Part shown: one piece after another, positions 34,960 through 45,130 of the stretch
Numbering within the stretch: the first letter of the stretch is position 1
Layout of the letters: each line of letters opens with the position of its first letter
NCBI GenBank assembly: GCA_019454045.1
Contig: SKCR01021123.1
Location: 1-64,000 of the forward strand
Reading direction: 5' to 3'
Source: Zanthoxylum bungeanum
Taxonomy: Eukaryota > Streptophyta > Magnoliopsida > Sapindales > Rutaceae
DNA: 64,000 nucleotides
Notes under the pieces: model-generated
What the model saw: only the letters and a program-made list of their open reading frames with translations
Database searches by the model: none
What the model was told of the DNA's origin: nothing
Position numbers and translations under genes: made by a program

Positions 34960-37900
34960 CTATGTGGAGAGTTTTGTCATCCCGGCTATGGCACGACAGA
35001 TTTCAAGCTTCTCCTTCGGTAAGACCTTCGTGAACATATCGGCACCGTTGTCGTCAGTGTGAATTTTCCGGAGTTCTAACAGCCTTGAGCTCAGGACGTC
35101 CCGTATCCAGTGATACCTCACATCGATATGTTTTGACATCGAATGAAATGTGGAATTTTTATCGAGATAGATAGCACTCTGGCTATCGCAGTACAAAATG
35201 TACTTATCCTGCTTGAAACCCAATTCCTGGACGAATGTCTTCATCCACAGCAATTCCTTGCAAGCTTCTGTCACTGCAATGAATTCTGCCTCTGTTGTAG
35301 AAAGTGCAACATATCTATGCAACCTAGACTGCCATGCCACTGCTCCTCCTGAGGAGTAATCAGATATCCCGAAGTAGACTTACGGGTATCCACATCTCCT
35401 GCCATATCTGAATCGGTGTAGCCTATCAACACTGGTTCGCTGCTTCCAAAACATAGCCTCATTTTGGATGTGCCTCGAAGATACCGCATGATCCATTTGA
35501 TAGCATTCCAGTGTTCCCATCCTGGGTTTGACATAAACCGGCTGACCAATCCAACTGCGTGTGCTAAGTCTAGCCTCGTGCACACCATGGCATACATAAG
35601 ACTTCCCACTGCTGAGGTGTATGGAACCTGTTTCATTTCCTCCTTCTCTGTCTCAGTAGAGGGACTCTGTTGTGTACTCAATCTAAAGTGGGTAGCAAGA
35701 GGAGTGCTAACCGCTTTAGCCTTGTCCATCTGGAATCTCTGAAGTACATTTTCGATGTACTCCTATGTGACAAGTATAATCTCATGGCTTTCCGATCACG
35801 GCCGATCCTGATGCCAAGAATCTGTTTAGCTGGCCCCAAGTCTTTCATCTCAAAAGACTTACTCAATTGCTGCTTCAAATTATCAATCCTCGATTGATTC
35901 CGGCCAACTATCAACATATCATCTACGTATAGCAGTAAGATGATAAAGTCATCGTCAGAAAATTTCTGAACGAAAACACAATGGTCTGAAGTGTCTTCTT
36001 GTATCCCTGCTCCCCCATAACTGACTCAAACTTCACGTACCACTGTCTCGGTGCCTGTTTCAAACCGTAGAGGCTTTTCCCGAGTCTGCACACATGGTCC
36101 TCTTTCCCTCTTACTCTGAAGCCTTCTGGTTGCTCCATGTAAATTTCTTCTTCCAGATCTCCATGAAGAAATGCGGTCTTGACATCCATCTGCTTAACTT
36201 CCTGGTCGAGGCTTGCTGCTAAGCTGAGTACTACCCTGATGGATGACATCTTCACAACTGGAGAGAAGATTTCATCGAAGTCAATGCCTTTCCTCTGATT
36301 GAATCCCTTGACAACTAGTCTGGCTTTGTATCGGGGTTGTGAAGTGTGCTCCTGTTGCTTCACTCTGTACACCCATTTGTTCTTCAAAGCCCGCTTGCCT
36401 CTTGGCAATTTCACCAACTCAAAAGTGTGATTGTCATGCAAAGATTTCATCTCATCTTGCATAGCTTCCTCCCACTTTTCTCTGTCTTCTGTTTCCACAG
36501 CCTCCTTGTAGCTCTCGGGTTCTCCCCCGTCAGTAAGCAGCACATACTCATATGCAGAGTATTTGGTTGAAGGTCATCTCTCTCTGTCAGACCTTCTCTG
36601 TGGAACTGTTGGTGTAGCTTCTGGTACTGGTGGTTGATCATGATCATCATCTCTGGGAGCTTCATCATCTGTACCCTCATGTCTGAGAACCTCATCTTCA
36701 ACTCGTACTGGCACCGGTGTGTGAGGTTCTGGATTCACATCTCTGTATTGATGGGGCTTTGTCTTTAATTCCTTTCTGATATCTTCTATGGTCTGGTCTT
36801 CAACAAAGACAACATCTCGGCTTCTGACGATCTTCTTCTCAACATGATCATACAATTTGTAGCCGAAATCATCCTGACCATAGCCAATAAAAACACACTG
36901 TCGTGTCTTGCATCAAGCTTGGATCTCTCGTCCTTTGGGATGTGTACAAATACTTTGCACCCAAAGACATGCAAGTGTTCATAAGACACTTCTTTACCTG
37001 TCCAGGCTTGGTTATGAACATTACCTTTCAGTGCGACTGCTGGGGACATGTTCAAAACATGTACTGTTGTGTTAAGTGCCTCCCCCCAAAATGTCTTCGG
37101 CAGCTTGGCTTGTGACAGCAAGCTTCTGACCCTTTCGCACAAGGTTCTGTTCATCCTCTCAGCTAGGCCATTCAGCTGAGGTGTCTTCGGAGGTGTCGTT
37201 TGATGTCTGATTCCTTGCATCTTGCAGTATTGATCAAACGGACCTCTGTATTCTCCACCGTTGTCTGTTCTGATGCATTTGAGTTTCTTGTCGGTCTCTC
37301 TCTCCACCAGGGCGTGAAACTCCTTGAACACTCCCAGCACTTGGTATTTTCTCTTCAAGGTGTATGCCCAAATCTTCCTTGAATGATCGTCAATGAATGT
37401 CACAAAATACAGTGACCCACCAAGTGTTCGTGTCTGCATCGGACCACATACATCTGAATGTATGAGATCAAGTACCTCCAATTTCCTCTGAGGCGGGGAG
37501 CTCTGGAAGGACATATGTTCTGCTTTCCAGCCATGCAGTGTTCACACTTCCGTAAGTGTGAGTTCTTCAATTCCGGAAGAACATTCCGCCTTCTTAGTAT
37601 CTTCATTCTCGTTTGACTCATGTGACCGAGCTTTTGTGCCATAGCTCGGCTGCCTCATTATTGTTAACTGTATTTATGCTACTATTTCAAAGCTTAGCAT
37701 GCATCAAATACAGATTTGAGTCTTTCTTACCTCGTGCCACCACCATTGATCCTTTAGTGAGCTTCCAGGTTCCATCACTAAAGGTGCTGCAGAAACCTTC
37801 ATCATCCAGCTTGCCTGTTGAGATCATGTTTAACCGGATGTCCGGGATGTGCTTGACTCCCTTCAACACTAGCCTTGTCCCGTTGTCTGTTTCAAGGCAT

Positions 37901-38172
37901 ATGTCTCCAATACCGACGGCTTTGGACTGGCCGTCATTCCCCATCCTTACAACACCGTAGTCCCCTGGTATGTAAGATGAAAAGAAGTCTCTGCGAGATG
38001 TGGCCTGTATGGATGCACCACTATCTATCACCCAACTGGTCTCGTGGCTGGCAAGATTCACAACATCTTCTTCATATATAATGCAGAAGTCTTTGGAGGT
38101 CTTCTGGACTGCTCGTTCTTCAGTTTGTAGCAATCCCGCTTCATATGGCCTTTCTTCTTGCAGTGATAGCAC
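34960..38172 (-). pseudogene. pol: Copia-3 pol (PR-IN-RT-RNH), several frameshifts
   Basis: The protease site is SWVIDSGAS. The integrase zinc region includes LRKCEHCMAGK, and its catalytic core has HSDVCGPM, RTDNGGEY and GLAERMNRTL, so the D-D-E triad is present. RT has [31 protein letters not shown] and, across a frame break, LLYVDDMLIVG (intact YVDD). RNase H has YTDSDMAGDVDTRKSTSGY, STTEAEFIAVTEA and the CDSQSA site. Frame changes lie near 37650, 36790, 35920, 35690 and 35330. All catalytic residues survive, but the polyprotein cannot be read through. The closest known group is the Tnt1-94/Tork lineage. Confidence 0.85.
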
Positions 38173-38867
38173 TCAATATCCCTCGTTCTTGATTTCCCCC
38201 GGTTCTTGTCTGATCTCCCTGGGCCTCGGCTTTTACTCCTCCCCCTTCTGGTGTTCTTCTCCGTCACTAGAGCTTCTGAGGTTGAGGTTGATGCTGACTC
38301 CTGCATTCTCGTCCTCTTTTCTTCCTCGAAGATCCTGGTCTTTGCCGTCTCCATAGTGACTTTCCCATCTGCGGCTGAATTTATCACCATAGATCTGAAC
38401 GTTTCCCAAGATTTTGGTAACGTATTAAGGAGTATTAAGCCATTTACCTCATCACCGAAGTCTATGCCCAATCCAGACAGTTCTTTCATGGTTCCGAGGA
38501 AATCATTGATATGGTCCGCCACAGCTGTACCTTCCTGGTATTTCAAACCCATCATCTTCTTGATGTAGTACAGCTTGTTGTTGCCAGTCTTTGCTCGGAA
38601 AAGCTCATCCAGCTTTCTCCATAAAACACGTGCATTTGCATCTTCACTGACATGGTTGACGATACTATCGTCGATCCAATGACGAATAGTACTGCATGTT
38701 TTCTGGTGAAGATTAGCCCACTTCTCATCGGTCATTCCTTCTGGTTTCTCCTCCAGAAATACTGATCCATCATAGTCCTTCACATACAGAAGATCTTTCA
38801 TTCTTCCTCTCCATGTGAAATAGTTGGTACTCGTTAATAGAACCATTTTTCTGTTGCCCCCTCCCAT
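38058..38867 (-). CDS. gag: Copia-3 gag (UBN2-type), intact ORF
   Basis: The ORF of 269 residues starts at the ATG at 38867 (MGGGNRKMVLL). It has the UBN2/copia-gag signatures YFTWRGRMKDLL and LLNTLPKSWETF, a basic Arg/Ser/Gly linker, and one zinc knuckle CYHCKKKGHMKRDC (C-x2-C-x4-H-x4-C). It overlaps the protease frame at 38058-38172, so pol continues in another frame; this may be a mutation or a frameshift site. Gag forms the particle that packages element RNA. Confidence 0.85.
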   Translation of the reverse strand: MGGGNRKMVLLTSTNYFTWRGRMKDLLYVKDYDGSVFLEEKPEGMTDEKWANLHQKTCSTIRHWIDDSIVNHVSEDANARVLWRKLDELFRAKTGNNKLYYIKKMMGLKYQEGTAVADHINDFLGTMKELSGLGIDFGDEVNGLILLNTLPKSWETFRSMVINSAADGKVTMETAKTRIFEEEKRTRMQESASTSTSEALVTEKNTRRGRSKSRGPGRSDKNRGKSRTRDIECYHCKKKGHMKRDCYKLKNEQSRRPPKTSALYMKKML

Positions 38868-38966
38868 CACAAAAATTCTAGGCAGAATTTCAAAAAACGG
38901 ACCTCACCGTTGCGTCCGGAACGGTCGAAAATGGTGGAAATGACACTTCGTTTGTCAAAATCCGAA

Positions 38967-39165
38967 ACAGGGGGACCAATTTGCAAATTTCAGAAATTAC
39001 AGGGGTCAAATTGCAATTTCCGAAAAGTTTAGGGGCCAAAGTGCAATTACGGAAAATTTAAGGGACTAAATTGCAATTTACAAAAAGTTCAGGGACTAAG
39101 TTGTAAATTTTCAAAAGTTTAGGGCTAAACTGTAATTTCCAGAAAGTTTAGGGACCTATCTGAAA
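38967..39165. repeat. Copia-3 leader: six ~30-bp tandem repeats
   Basis: Degenerate units of the form AGGGxCxAAxTTGCAATTT plus an A/G-rich spacer repeat about every 30 bp. They lie between the 5' LTR and gag. Confidence 0.8.
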
Positions 39166-39169
39166 TTTA

Positions 39170-39335
39170 TCAGGCACCGCTGACGTGGCAACTGCGCTGA
39201 CGTGGCTGCTGACTCGATGCCACGTGGCTGCTGACTGTGTTGCTGACGTGGACTGTTGACAGGGCTGCTGACTGTGCAGAACGGCTGACGTGGCAGCTGA
39301 CTGGACGACACGTGGCGGATGACGTGGTCGTCTTC
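39170..39335. repeat. Copia-3 leader: TGACGTGG motif cluster
   Basis: GACGTGG or CACGTGG cores occur at least seven times, alternating with GCTGCTGACT words. ACGT cores are bZIP-factor binding sites in plants, but here they lie in the transcribed leader. Several ORFs through this GC-rich patch are not genes. Confidence 0.7.
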
Positions 39336-39579
39336 TACCTTCGGTTGGCGTGTGCGGCGCGTGTAGGGCGCGTGAGAAGCCCTCTGTTCGGCGCGTGTGG
39401 CGTCTCTGGATCTCCGATCGATCGCCGGAAAATACCACCGTGCTTGTCTCGCCGTGAAAAGTCCGATGGTATGCTCAAAATTGATTTTCGACAACTTTCG
39501 TCGGAACCGACTTTCCAAACCGAACCTCTGTTTCTGAGCTTCGGGATCCCTCCGAGTAACCTTAGCTACTGATACCACT

Positions 39580-39944
39580 TGTTGTGATTAAACACACACG
39601 AATAATAGAGGTGATTGGAGAGAAAAACTCTTCTTTTATATTACTAACAAAAGAATTACAAAGCTTACTAACTCAAGTTTTTTTTTTTTTTTTGAGAAAG
39701 TACTAACTCAAGCTTTACAAAAAACTCTCACACCACTTTACTCTCTAGTCTCACTCAATTTGGGATTCTGGGATACATCTAACAATGGTTTATGGCTCAA
39801 TTTATAGTGCCCAAACCGCGTGAACAGTGCCACGCGGTTTGGCACACGTTTACAGCTTGCTCATGAGCTGTTGCTTGAAAATGCATGCAATTATTTGCAT
39901 GCACTTTCGGTGCTTGTGTCCAACAACTGGTCACAACACCAACA
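39580..39944 (-). repeat. Copia-3 right LTR (5' LTR, 365 bp)
   Basis: Contains a 23-nt insertion (16 T plus GAGAAAG, 39678-39700) flanked by TACTAACTCAAG direct repeats (39666-39677 and 39701-39712). The left LTR shows the empty site. Confidence 0.95.
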
Positions 39945-40373
39945 CAGTATACTCCCTATCCACCCACATGCATATGCCACAATTTTGGTTCTGATAAATT
40001 ATAAAAATTGTTAGATGGTAACCCATATGCTTTGATAAGCAATTTCTAAGAAACAACAGATCTCACCTGTTGCGAACCACACCCATAATAACGCCTCACG
40101 GGGTTGCAATTACATCACAAACACGAACTTGAAGAGGAATTCCACAATTGCAGGCCATGCAAGCAATCTAACAAGAACGACATTAAGAGGAATGGAAGAA
40201 CACTGATTTTTTTGGACAAAGCACGAGTTTTTAGTAGTACCAAATGACTTTTACGTTAATTTATTCACCAGAGGTTCAGCCAAAGTGGAGCTTATGCACA
40301 CATGGACATGCTTGTTTGGACTGCTATAGCTGATGTAAGAATATTGATCAACTCTGTTAACTTGCCCGTTAAA

Positions 40374-40468
40374 ATAAGGGTGGAATGTCAATTTTTTGAG
40401 AGTATAGGGGTGCAATGTGTAGAAAATTTAGTACAGGGGTGTAATTTAAAAAACATTGAAAAGGGCAC
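40374..40468 (-). repeat. Right terminal inverted repeat of the two-gene element
   Basis: The reverse complement matches the left TIR over about 95 bp. It is cut short by the solo LTR that inserted at GGCAC (40464-40468). Confidence 0.75.
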
Positions 40469-42320
40469 TGATGAGTGGTATTTATAACACTATTTCCCAA
40501 TCATCTAACCTAATATTGTGTATAGTTTCTCAGGTTTTGTGAACATTTTGATGTGTTTTGTGTTGTTTTGCAGATAAATAAAGTTTGAAAAGCATTGGAA
40601 GCAATTTGGGGCCAAAACAGTGAAAAAGGACGAAAAGGGCATTTTTGTAATTTGGCCACGTCGCGACGCGCAAGCCCTCTGCGTCGCGACGTCTAACGTG
40701 CGCCGCCTGCTAACTTACGCTGGATACGTGGACCGGTCAGAAGAAATTTGCTAAAATGCGCCGGATGCTAACGTGCGTCGTGACACATGTCATCATCAGA
40801 ATCGATAATGCTAAAATGCGCCTGAACACGTGTTGTGATTCTATGGTGCCGACACTCCACGTGACACGTGTCACCTTTTGAATGGACCGAATCATCGGTG
40901 AATCATCTTCTGCCATGTGTCAAGATGCCATTGGACCGAATCTTACCGCGTGCCACGTGTCGAAATCCTATTGGGCCGACGAAATACGCGTCAATAGTCA
41001 ACAAGTCAAGCCGCGTGGACCAAGTCAACAGAGCCAGCGTCGCGACACAAGAAGGAAGTTGGCGTCGCGACGCCAGATGCCGAATTTGCCTATAAATTGA
41101 GGCCTTCACCACTTCATTTGGTGTGCTTTCCTTGGGATTTTTCATAGGAAGCATCTAGTTTTGTAATATTAAAATTATGTATTTTTATTTTTAGTTTTTA
41201 TTACATCTTTTTATTTATTTACTTTATGTTTTGTAGTTAAATTTCCGCTGGGGTAAAAGGTGAAACCTTTAATATAATTATCTAGGTAAATCTCATTTAA
41301 TTATAATTTAACCGGATTAATTAATGTCAGACTTTATTACCGCCTATATGGCTGGTTTAAATATAAACTACTTTACCGCCTATATGTCTGGTCTTGATGT
41401 GACAGATAATTACCGCCTATATGGCTGGTGTAGTTGGACTAAATGGATTACCGCCTATATGGCTGGTTTTAATTGTTTAACATTATTAATTCCTGAGAAA
41501 GCAGAACATAAAATAATTTATATATTATAATAAGTGAGATTCCTAGATAAGAAATATTAAATGTGGATCCTCTAACCCTAGCATTATATTTTTATTCTAG
41601 GGAAGTGATGAAACACAATATTACTAGGCTTAATAATTGATTTTCTATTTATAGGTAATTCTTTAGTTTGTTTATTAAGTCTTAAGCTTAATGCTTCTTG
41701 TTGTCTGATCACCAATAAGATTGATATGGTAAACTTAAAATGAACTAGACATAGGGATTTTAGGTTTCAGCCTTAGATTCAATAGCCCACGATCTTCCTT
41801 GAGGATAGATAACCCTTTAATAGATTTCCTTACAGGATAGACATATACCTGTCGGGCGGGGGTAGTCATAATTGGAACTTAATCTTAATGAATCCAGGTA
41901 ATTTGGTTGACATAGTAATATGGTTTAATTGGGTTATACTGGGTATTTGCTTCTGACCATCGGAAGAGGCTTTTGCATATCATCGTGTTCCAGGTTAGCA
42001 AATTGATTTATTGCACATAAATAAGAGAGTCAATTCATCTTTTTAATAATATTGTGTGGAGTCACGACCCTAGATCATTGAGTCTTTTATTTTATTTTTC
42101 CTTAGTATTTTCTTTCGAGTCTGTTTTTATTTTATTTTGCAAAACCACATTCAACCATCCAAAAGCAATCAATTCACTTCTCCCTATAATTAGATACCTG
42201 TAAATAAATAGTATCAATAATAATAACAACAGTAGGATTAAGTCCTCGTGGGATCGATATTTTTTATACTAATTGAACGATATGTGCGCTTGCATTATAC
42301 GTGTGTGTTTACGCCGGTCA
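40469..42320 (+). mobile_element. Solo LTR of the LOG-carrier family (1852 bp)
   Basis: TGATGAGTGG to TTACGCCGGTCA, flanked by GGCAC (40464-40468) and GACAC (42321-42325), a 5-bp TSD with one change. It is homologous in opposite orientation to the LTR at 45131-47020. A TATA box (CTATAAATTGAGG, 41090-41102) lies 130-265 bp downstream of G-box cores CACGTG at 40827, 40858, 40865 and 40954. CGTCGCGACG palindromes occur near 40667, 40690 and 41063. Downstream of the TATA box, ACCGCCTATATGGCTGGT occurs in four near-copies at 41339, 41375, 41412 and 41450. Confidence 0.9.
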
Positions 42321-42325
42321 GACAC

Positions 42326-42442
42326 AATAATGTGATTTATATTTTCTTCGCCTTTTACTAATTGTTCCCAAAAGTATTGCCGCTGTATTTAACCATGATT
42401 GTTTGTTATAAATTTTCTAAAATGTAAGTCATAGTAATTAGA
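42326..42442. repeat. Dispersed repeat copy 2, right part
   Basis: ATTTATATTTTCTTCGCC to TAAGTCATAGTAATTAGAG matches 5308-5405 of copy 1. It shows that everything from 22911 to here was inserted into one repeat copy. Confidence 0.85.
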
Positions 42443-42455
42443 GGGATGACAATTC

Positions 42456-43053
42456 TGTTGGGGAAATTAGTGTGTCATTAAACGAAATTAACATACAACG
42501 ACAATCAATAAACAGATCACAATCATGCCAATCATTAGCATAAACCCTATAACCTTATAGAATGAGAAAAACTTGGAAAATTGTAGATGATGAGTGAAAA
42601 CGAATCCAAGTCGAGATCTTTTTATCCTTAAGAACTTATTAGCCTCCGTCTCGGTGCTCTACGGATGCAATGTGGCAAATGTTCTCCCAGAATTCCTTGG
42701 ATATCTCTTGTTCAAGAGACACTCATTAATAAGATCTTGAACTAGGAAAAATGGTGGAAATCTCTATTGACTCTAAAACAACAAATTAGTGACTCAAAAC
42801 TTATGATTTCTGGATTTGTTTTAGAATGAACTTCAAAGCCCCTTTAAATACAGGGAAGGGTGTCTTTAATGGCACCTTTTGGTTTGGGGTGTAACCCTAC
42901 TAAGGGTTATACCCCTTCCATGCACCATTTGGAGCCTATGAGTGTTCTTCTAATTTGGAGGATATGTCCTAATATGTTGGTACCCTTCCCATAGGGCACC
43001 ACCCAATGGACATGACCCTCCTTCATCCAAACTCAATATTTAGAGAATTTACA
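42456..43053 (-). repeat. Copia-4 left LTR (3' LTR, about 598 bp)
   Basis: TGTTGGGGAAATTAG to AGAGAATTTACA, followed by the polypurine complement ACCATCCCCCACAATTC. The 5 bp before it are AATTC; the partner TSD is not in the window. Boundaries are by motif only, since no second LTR is visible. Confidence 0.6.
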
Positions 43054-43699
43054 ACCATCCCCCACAATTCTCTAAATATTCATGCAGACACTTGAGAGAG
43101 TTTCCGTGAACTAAAGCTGCATCGAAATAGGTAGCTTTCGCCTTGAACCTTTCCTAGTGAATGACAATCGGATTTACTTGGCAAACCAGTGACCCATAGT
43201 CTTGAACTGTTCTGCCGTTGGTGTAAACCAAGACAATTGCCAACACACAGCTTTACTTTAACCATTTCCCGTTCTACGGTTGTGTTCATTTTGGCCTTGA
43301 ACATCGGTCCTGGATTCATCAAGCACTTTAGAGAAATCAGCCTGTAAGATCCCATGGAAGCGGCCTCACTTCTTACTTGAAATAGATGATCTACTATGAA
43401 GAGGTAATTTGCCTTTACCCCCATTAGGACTCATCTCATAATATAATGATCATCAAAAGCCTTAGTTTATCCTTGACAGACAACACTCTGCGTCATTATC
43501 GGAATGGGAAAGAGTATAGAACTCTACAGTGCTTCTTTTGAATTGCACAAAGTTTCAGTTGTCCCTTTTGAACCTAGATTTTGGGATCTCCAGTCAGCTA
43601 GGTTGGGTTTCCACAGTGACAATTCTTAATTTATAGGCTTCAAGCCCATTCACCTCGATGACTTCTCAACATGCTCTCTAGGAAAACCTTTAGTAAGTG
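43054..43699. other. Copia-4 region between pol and 3' LTR
   Basis: No conserved domain recognised; probably untranslated 3' sequence of Copia-4 with decayed ORFs. Confidence 0.4.
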
Positions 43700-45130
43700 G
43701 ATCCGCTAGGTTTTCTTCGACTTAACATAATCGATCGATATTATGCCACTTGAGAGCAGTTGACATATGGTATTATGTATCTGACGTATGTGTCGAGACT
43801 TACCATTATACATTGTATTTTGGGCTCTCCCAATAGCCGATTGGCTATCACAATGTATGCTTATCGCTGGCACTGGTTTGGGCCAACTTGGAATATCCTC
43901 CAGGAAATTTCAAAGCCATTCCGCTTCTTCCGCTGTTTTTTCTAATGTTATGAACTCTGATTCCATAGTAGACCGGGCAATGCATGTTTGCCTCGAGGAT
44001 TTCCATGACACGACTGCATTACTAAGTGTGAAAACAAATCCACTCGTAGATTTGGAATCCACTGTATCAGATATCCAGTTAGCATCGCTGTATCCCTCTA
44101 GAACAACAAGATATCTCGCATAATGCAGCCCATATTTTGAAGTTTCTCTCAGATACCTCAAAACTCTTACTATGGCTTTCCAGTGATTATGTCCTAGATT
44201 GCTTGTATATCTGCTAAGCCTGTTCACAGCTTGAGTGATATCAGGTCGTGTGCAATTCATGAGATACATCAGACTTCCGATGATTCTTGAATACTCTAAT
44301 TACGATACGCTTGAGCCAATATTCTTTGATAGATGAAGAGTTAGGTCTACTTGAGTTCTAGCCACATTTAGATCCCCTTTGTTATATTTCTCAAGTATCT
44401 TCTCAATGTATTGAGTCTAAGATAATATATATATATCCTTCTGATGTCCTAGAAATCTTAATTCCTATGATCACATCAGCTACTCCTAAATCTTTCATAT
44501 CAAATCTACTGGATAACACTTTCTTAGTAGACTGAATCATTTCATGATTACTACTAATTATCAGCATATCGTCTACGTAGAGACACACAATGACATATCC
44601 ATTTTGAGTTGATTGGTGTACGCACACTTATCACACTCATTAATTTTGAACCCACTTGACAATATCTCTTTGTAAAATTTCTCATGCCATTGTTTAGGTG
44701 CTTGTTTTAATACGTACAAGGATCTTACAAGTTTGCACACTTTCTGTTCTTGTCTAGGACATTGAAACCTTCTGGTTATTCCATGTAAATCTCTTCATCC
44801 AATTCACCATTCAAGAATGTCGTCTTTACATCAATTTGATGTATTTCAAGACCAAATATAGCTGTTATGGCTATGAGCATTCTTATTGATGTGATACGAG
44901 TCACTGTTGAATATGTATCAAAGTAATCAATGCCTTCTTTTTATCTATAACCTTTTAGGACAAACCTTGCCTTGTACTTATCTATTGATCCATCCGGTTT
45001 CATATTCCGTTTGAATATCCATTTGTAGCCCAGTGGCTTACAACCTGGAGGAAGATCAACCAACTCCCAAGTCTGGTTCTGTAAGATGGAATCAATCTCA
45101 CTGTTGATGGATTCTTTCCACAAAGGTGCC
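43700..45130 (-). pseudogene. pol: Copia-4 RT and RNase H (fragment)
   Basis: On the minus strand RT begins APLWKESINSEIDSI and continues WELVDLPPGCKPLGYKWIFK and YKARFVLKGYR. A stop and frame breaks follow, then VCLYVDDMLIISSN (YVDD box) and FDMKDLGVADVIIGIK. RNase H includes [37 protein letters not shown] and [20 protein letters not shown], with the CDSQSA-type site near 43840. At least three frame breaks are present. The N-terminal side is cut at 45130 by the LTR of the LOG-carrying element. Confidence 0.8.

Larger units (their letters stand above)
34473..39944 (-). mobile_element. Copia-3: complete Tork/Tnt1-like LTR retrotransposon (5472 bp)
   Basis: Short LTRs (34473-34801 and 39580-39944) begin TGTTGTGATT and end CACCAACA on the + strand. 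The perfect TSD CAGTA lies at 34468-34472 and 39945-39949. A primer site (minus AGTGGTATCAG) adjoins the right LTR, and a polypurine tract (GAGGGGGAGATT) adjoins the left LTR. The coding order is gag, protease, integrase, RT, RNase H. LTRs are almost identical apart from a small poly-T insertion in the right one, so the insertion is young. It disrupts exon 2 of the GRF-zinc-finger gene. Confidence 0.95.
34038..40158 (-). pseudogene. GRF-type zinc finger/coiled-coil protein, split by Copia-3
   Basis: Exon 1 (40158-40067) begins MACNCGIPLQVRVC and, after a one-base loss, continues NPVRRYYGCGSQQ. Exon 2 (39990-39945, then 34467 down to 34038 after Copia-3 and one TSD copy are removed) begins NQNCGICMWVDREYTDHEL. 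Together this is a zf-GRF module (C-x-C-G ... N-x-x-R-R-Y-Y-G-C ... C-G-x-C-x-W) followed by about 130 residues of Glu/Lys-rich coiled coil (EAHDLEEERNDAL, LESNVNALQNENHDL) ending GKKKFV. Lesions are the exon 1 frameshift, a TAG at 34220-34222 where CAG (Gln) is expected, a frameshift near 34200-34208 and the Copia-3 insertion. GRF fingers bind single-stranded DNA or RNA in other proteins. The first exon starts about 220 bp inside the right TIR. Confidence 0.75.
22911..42325. mobile_element. Two-gene TIR element (Mutator-like), inflated by nested insertions
   Basis: About 95-bp inverted repeats at 22945-23035 and 40374-40468 share CACCCCTGTACTAAATTTTC, TACACATTGCACCC and CTCAAAAAATTGACATTCCA. 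Both flanks are parts of one dispersed repeat, so the element interrupted it. Candidate 9-bp TSDs ACAATATTT (22902-22910) and ACAATAATG (42324-42332) match at 7 of 9. Removing Copia-2, Copia-3 and the solo LTR leaves about 2.8 kb with two convergent genes: a PB1-like protein from the left and a GRF-zinc-finger coiled-coil protein from the right, with about 70 bp between their stops. The PB1-like domain is typical of plant MuDR-type proteins, and Mutator elements make 9-bp TSDs. No transposase catalytic domain is present. The right terminus was eroded or covered by the solo LTR. Confidence 0.6.

Noticed and set aside
39148..39578. Arg/Ser-rich 96-140 aa ORFs
   Set aside because: They lie in the GC-rich, TGACGTGG-repeated leader of Copia-3, upstream of gag, with no family resemblance.
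22902..42332. Firm 9-bp TSD for the two-gene TIR element
   Set aside because: ACAATATTT and ACAATAATG match at only 7 of 9, and the outer TIR ends do not pair well, so I report it only as a candidate.
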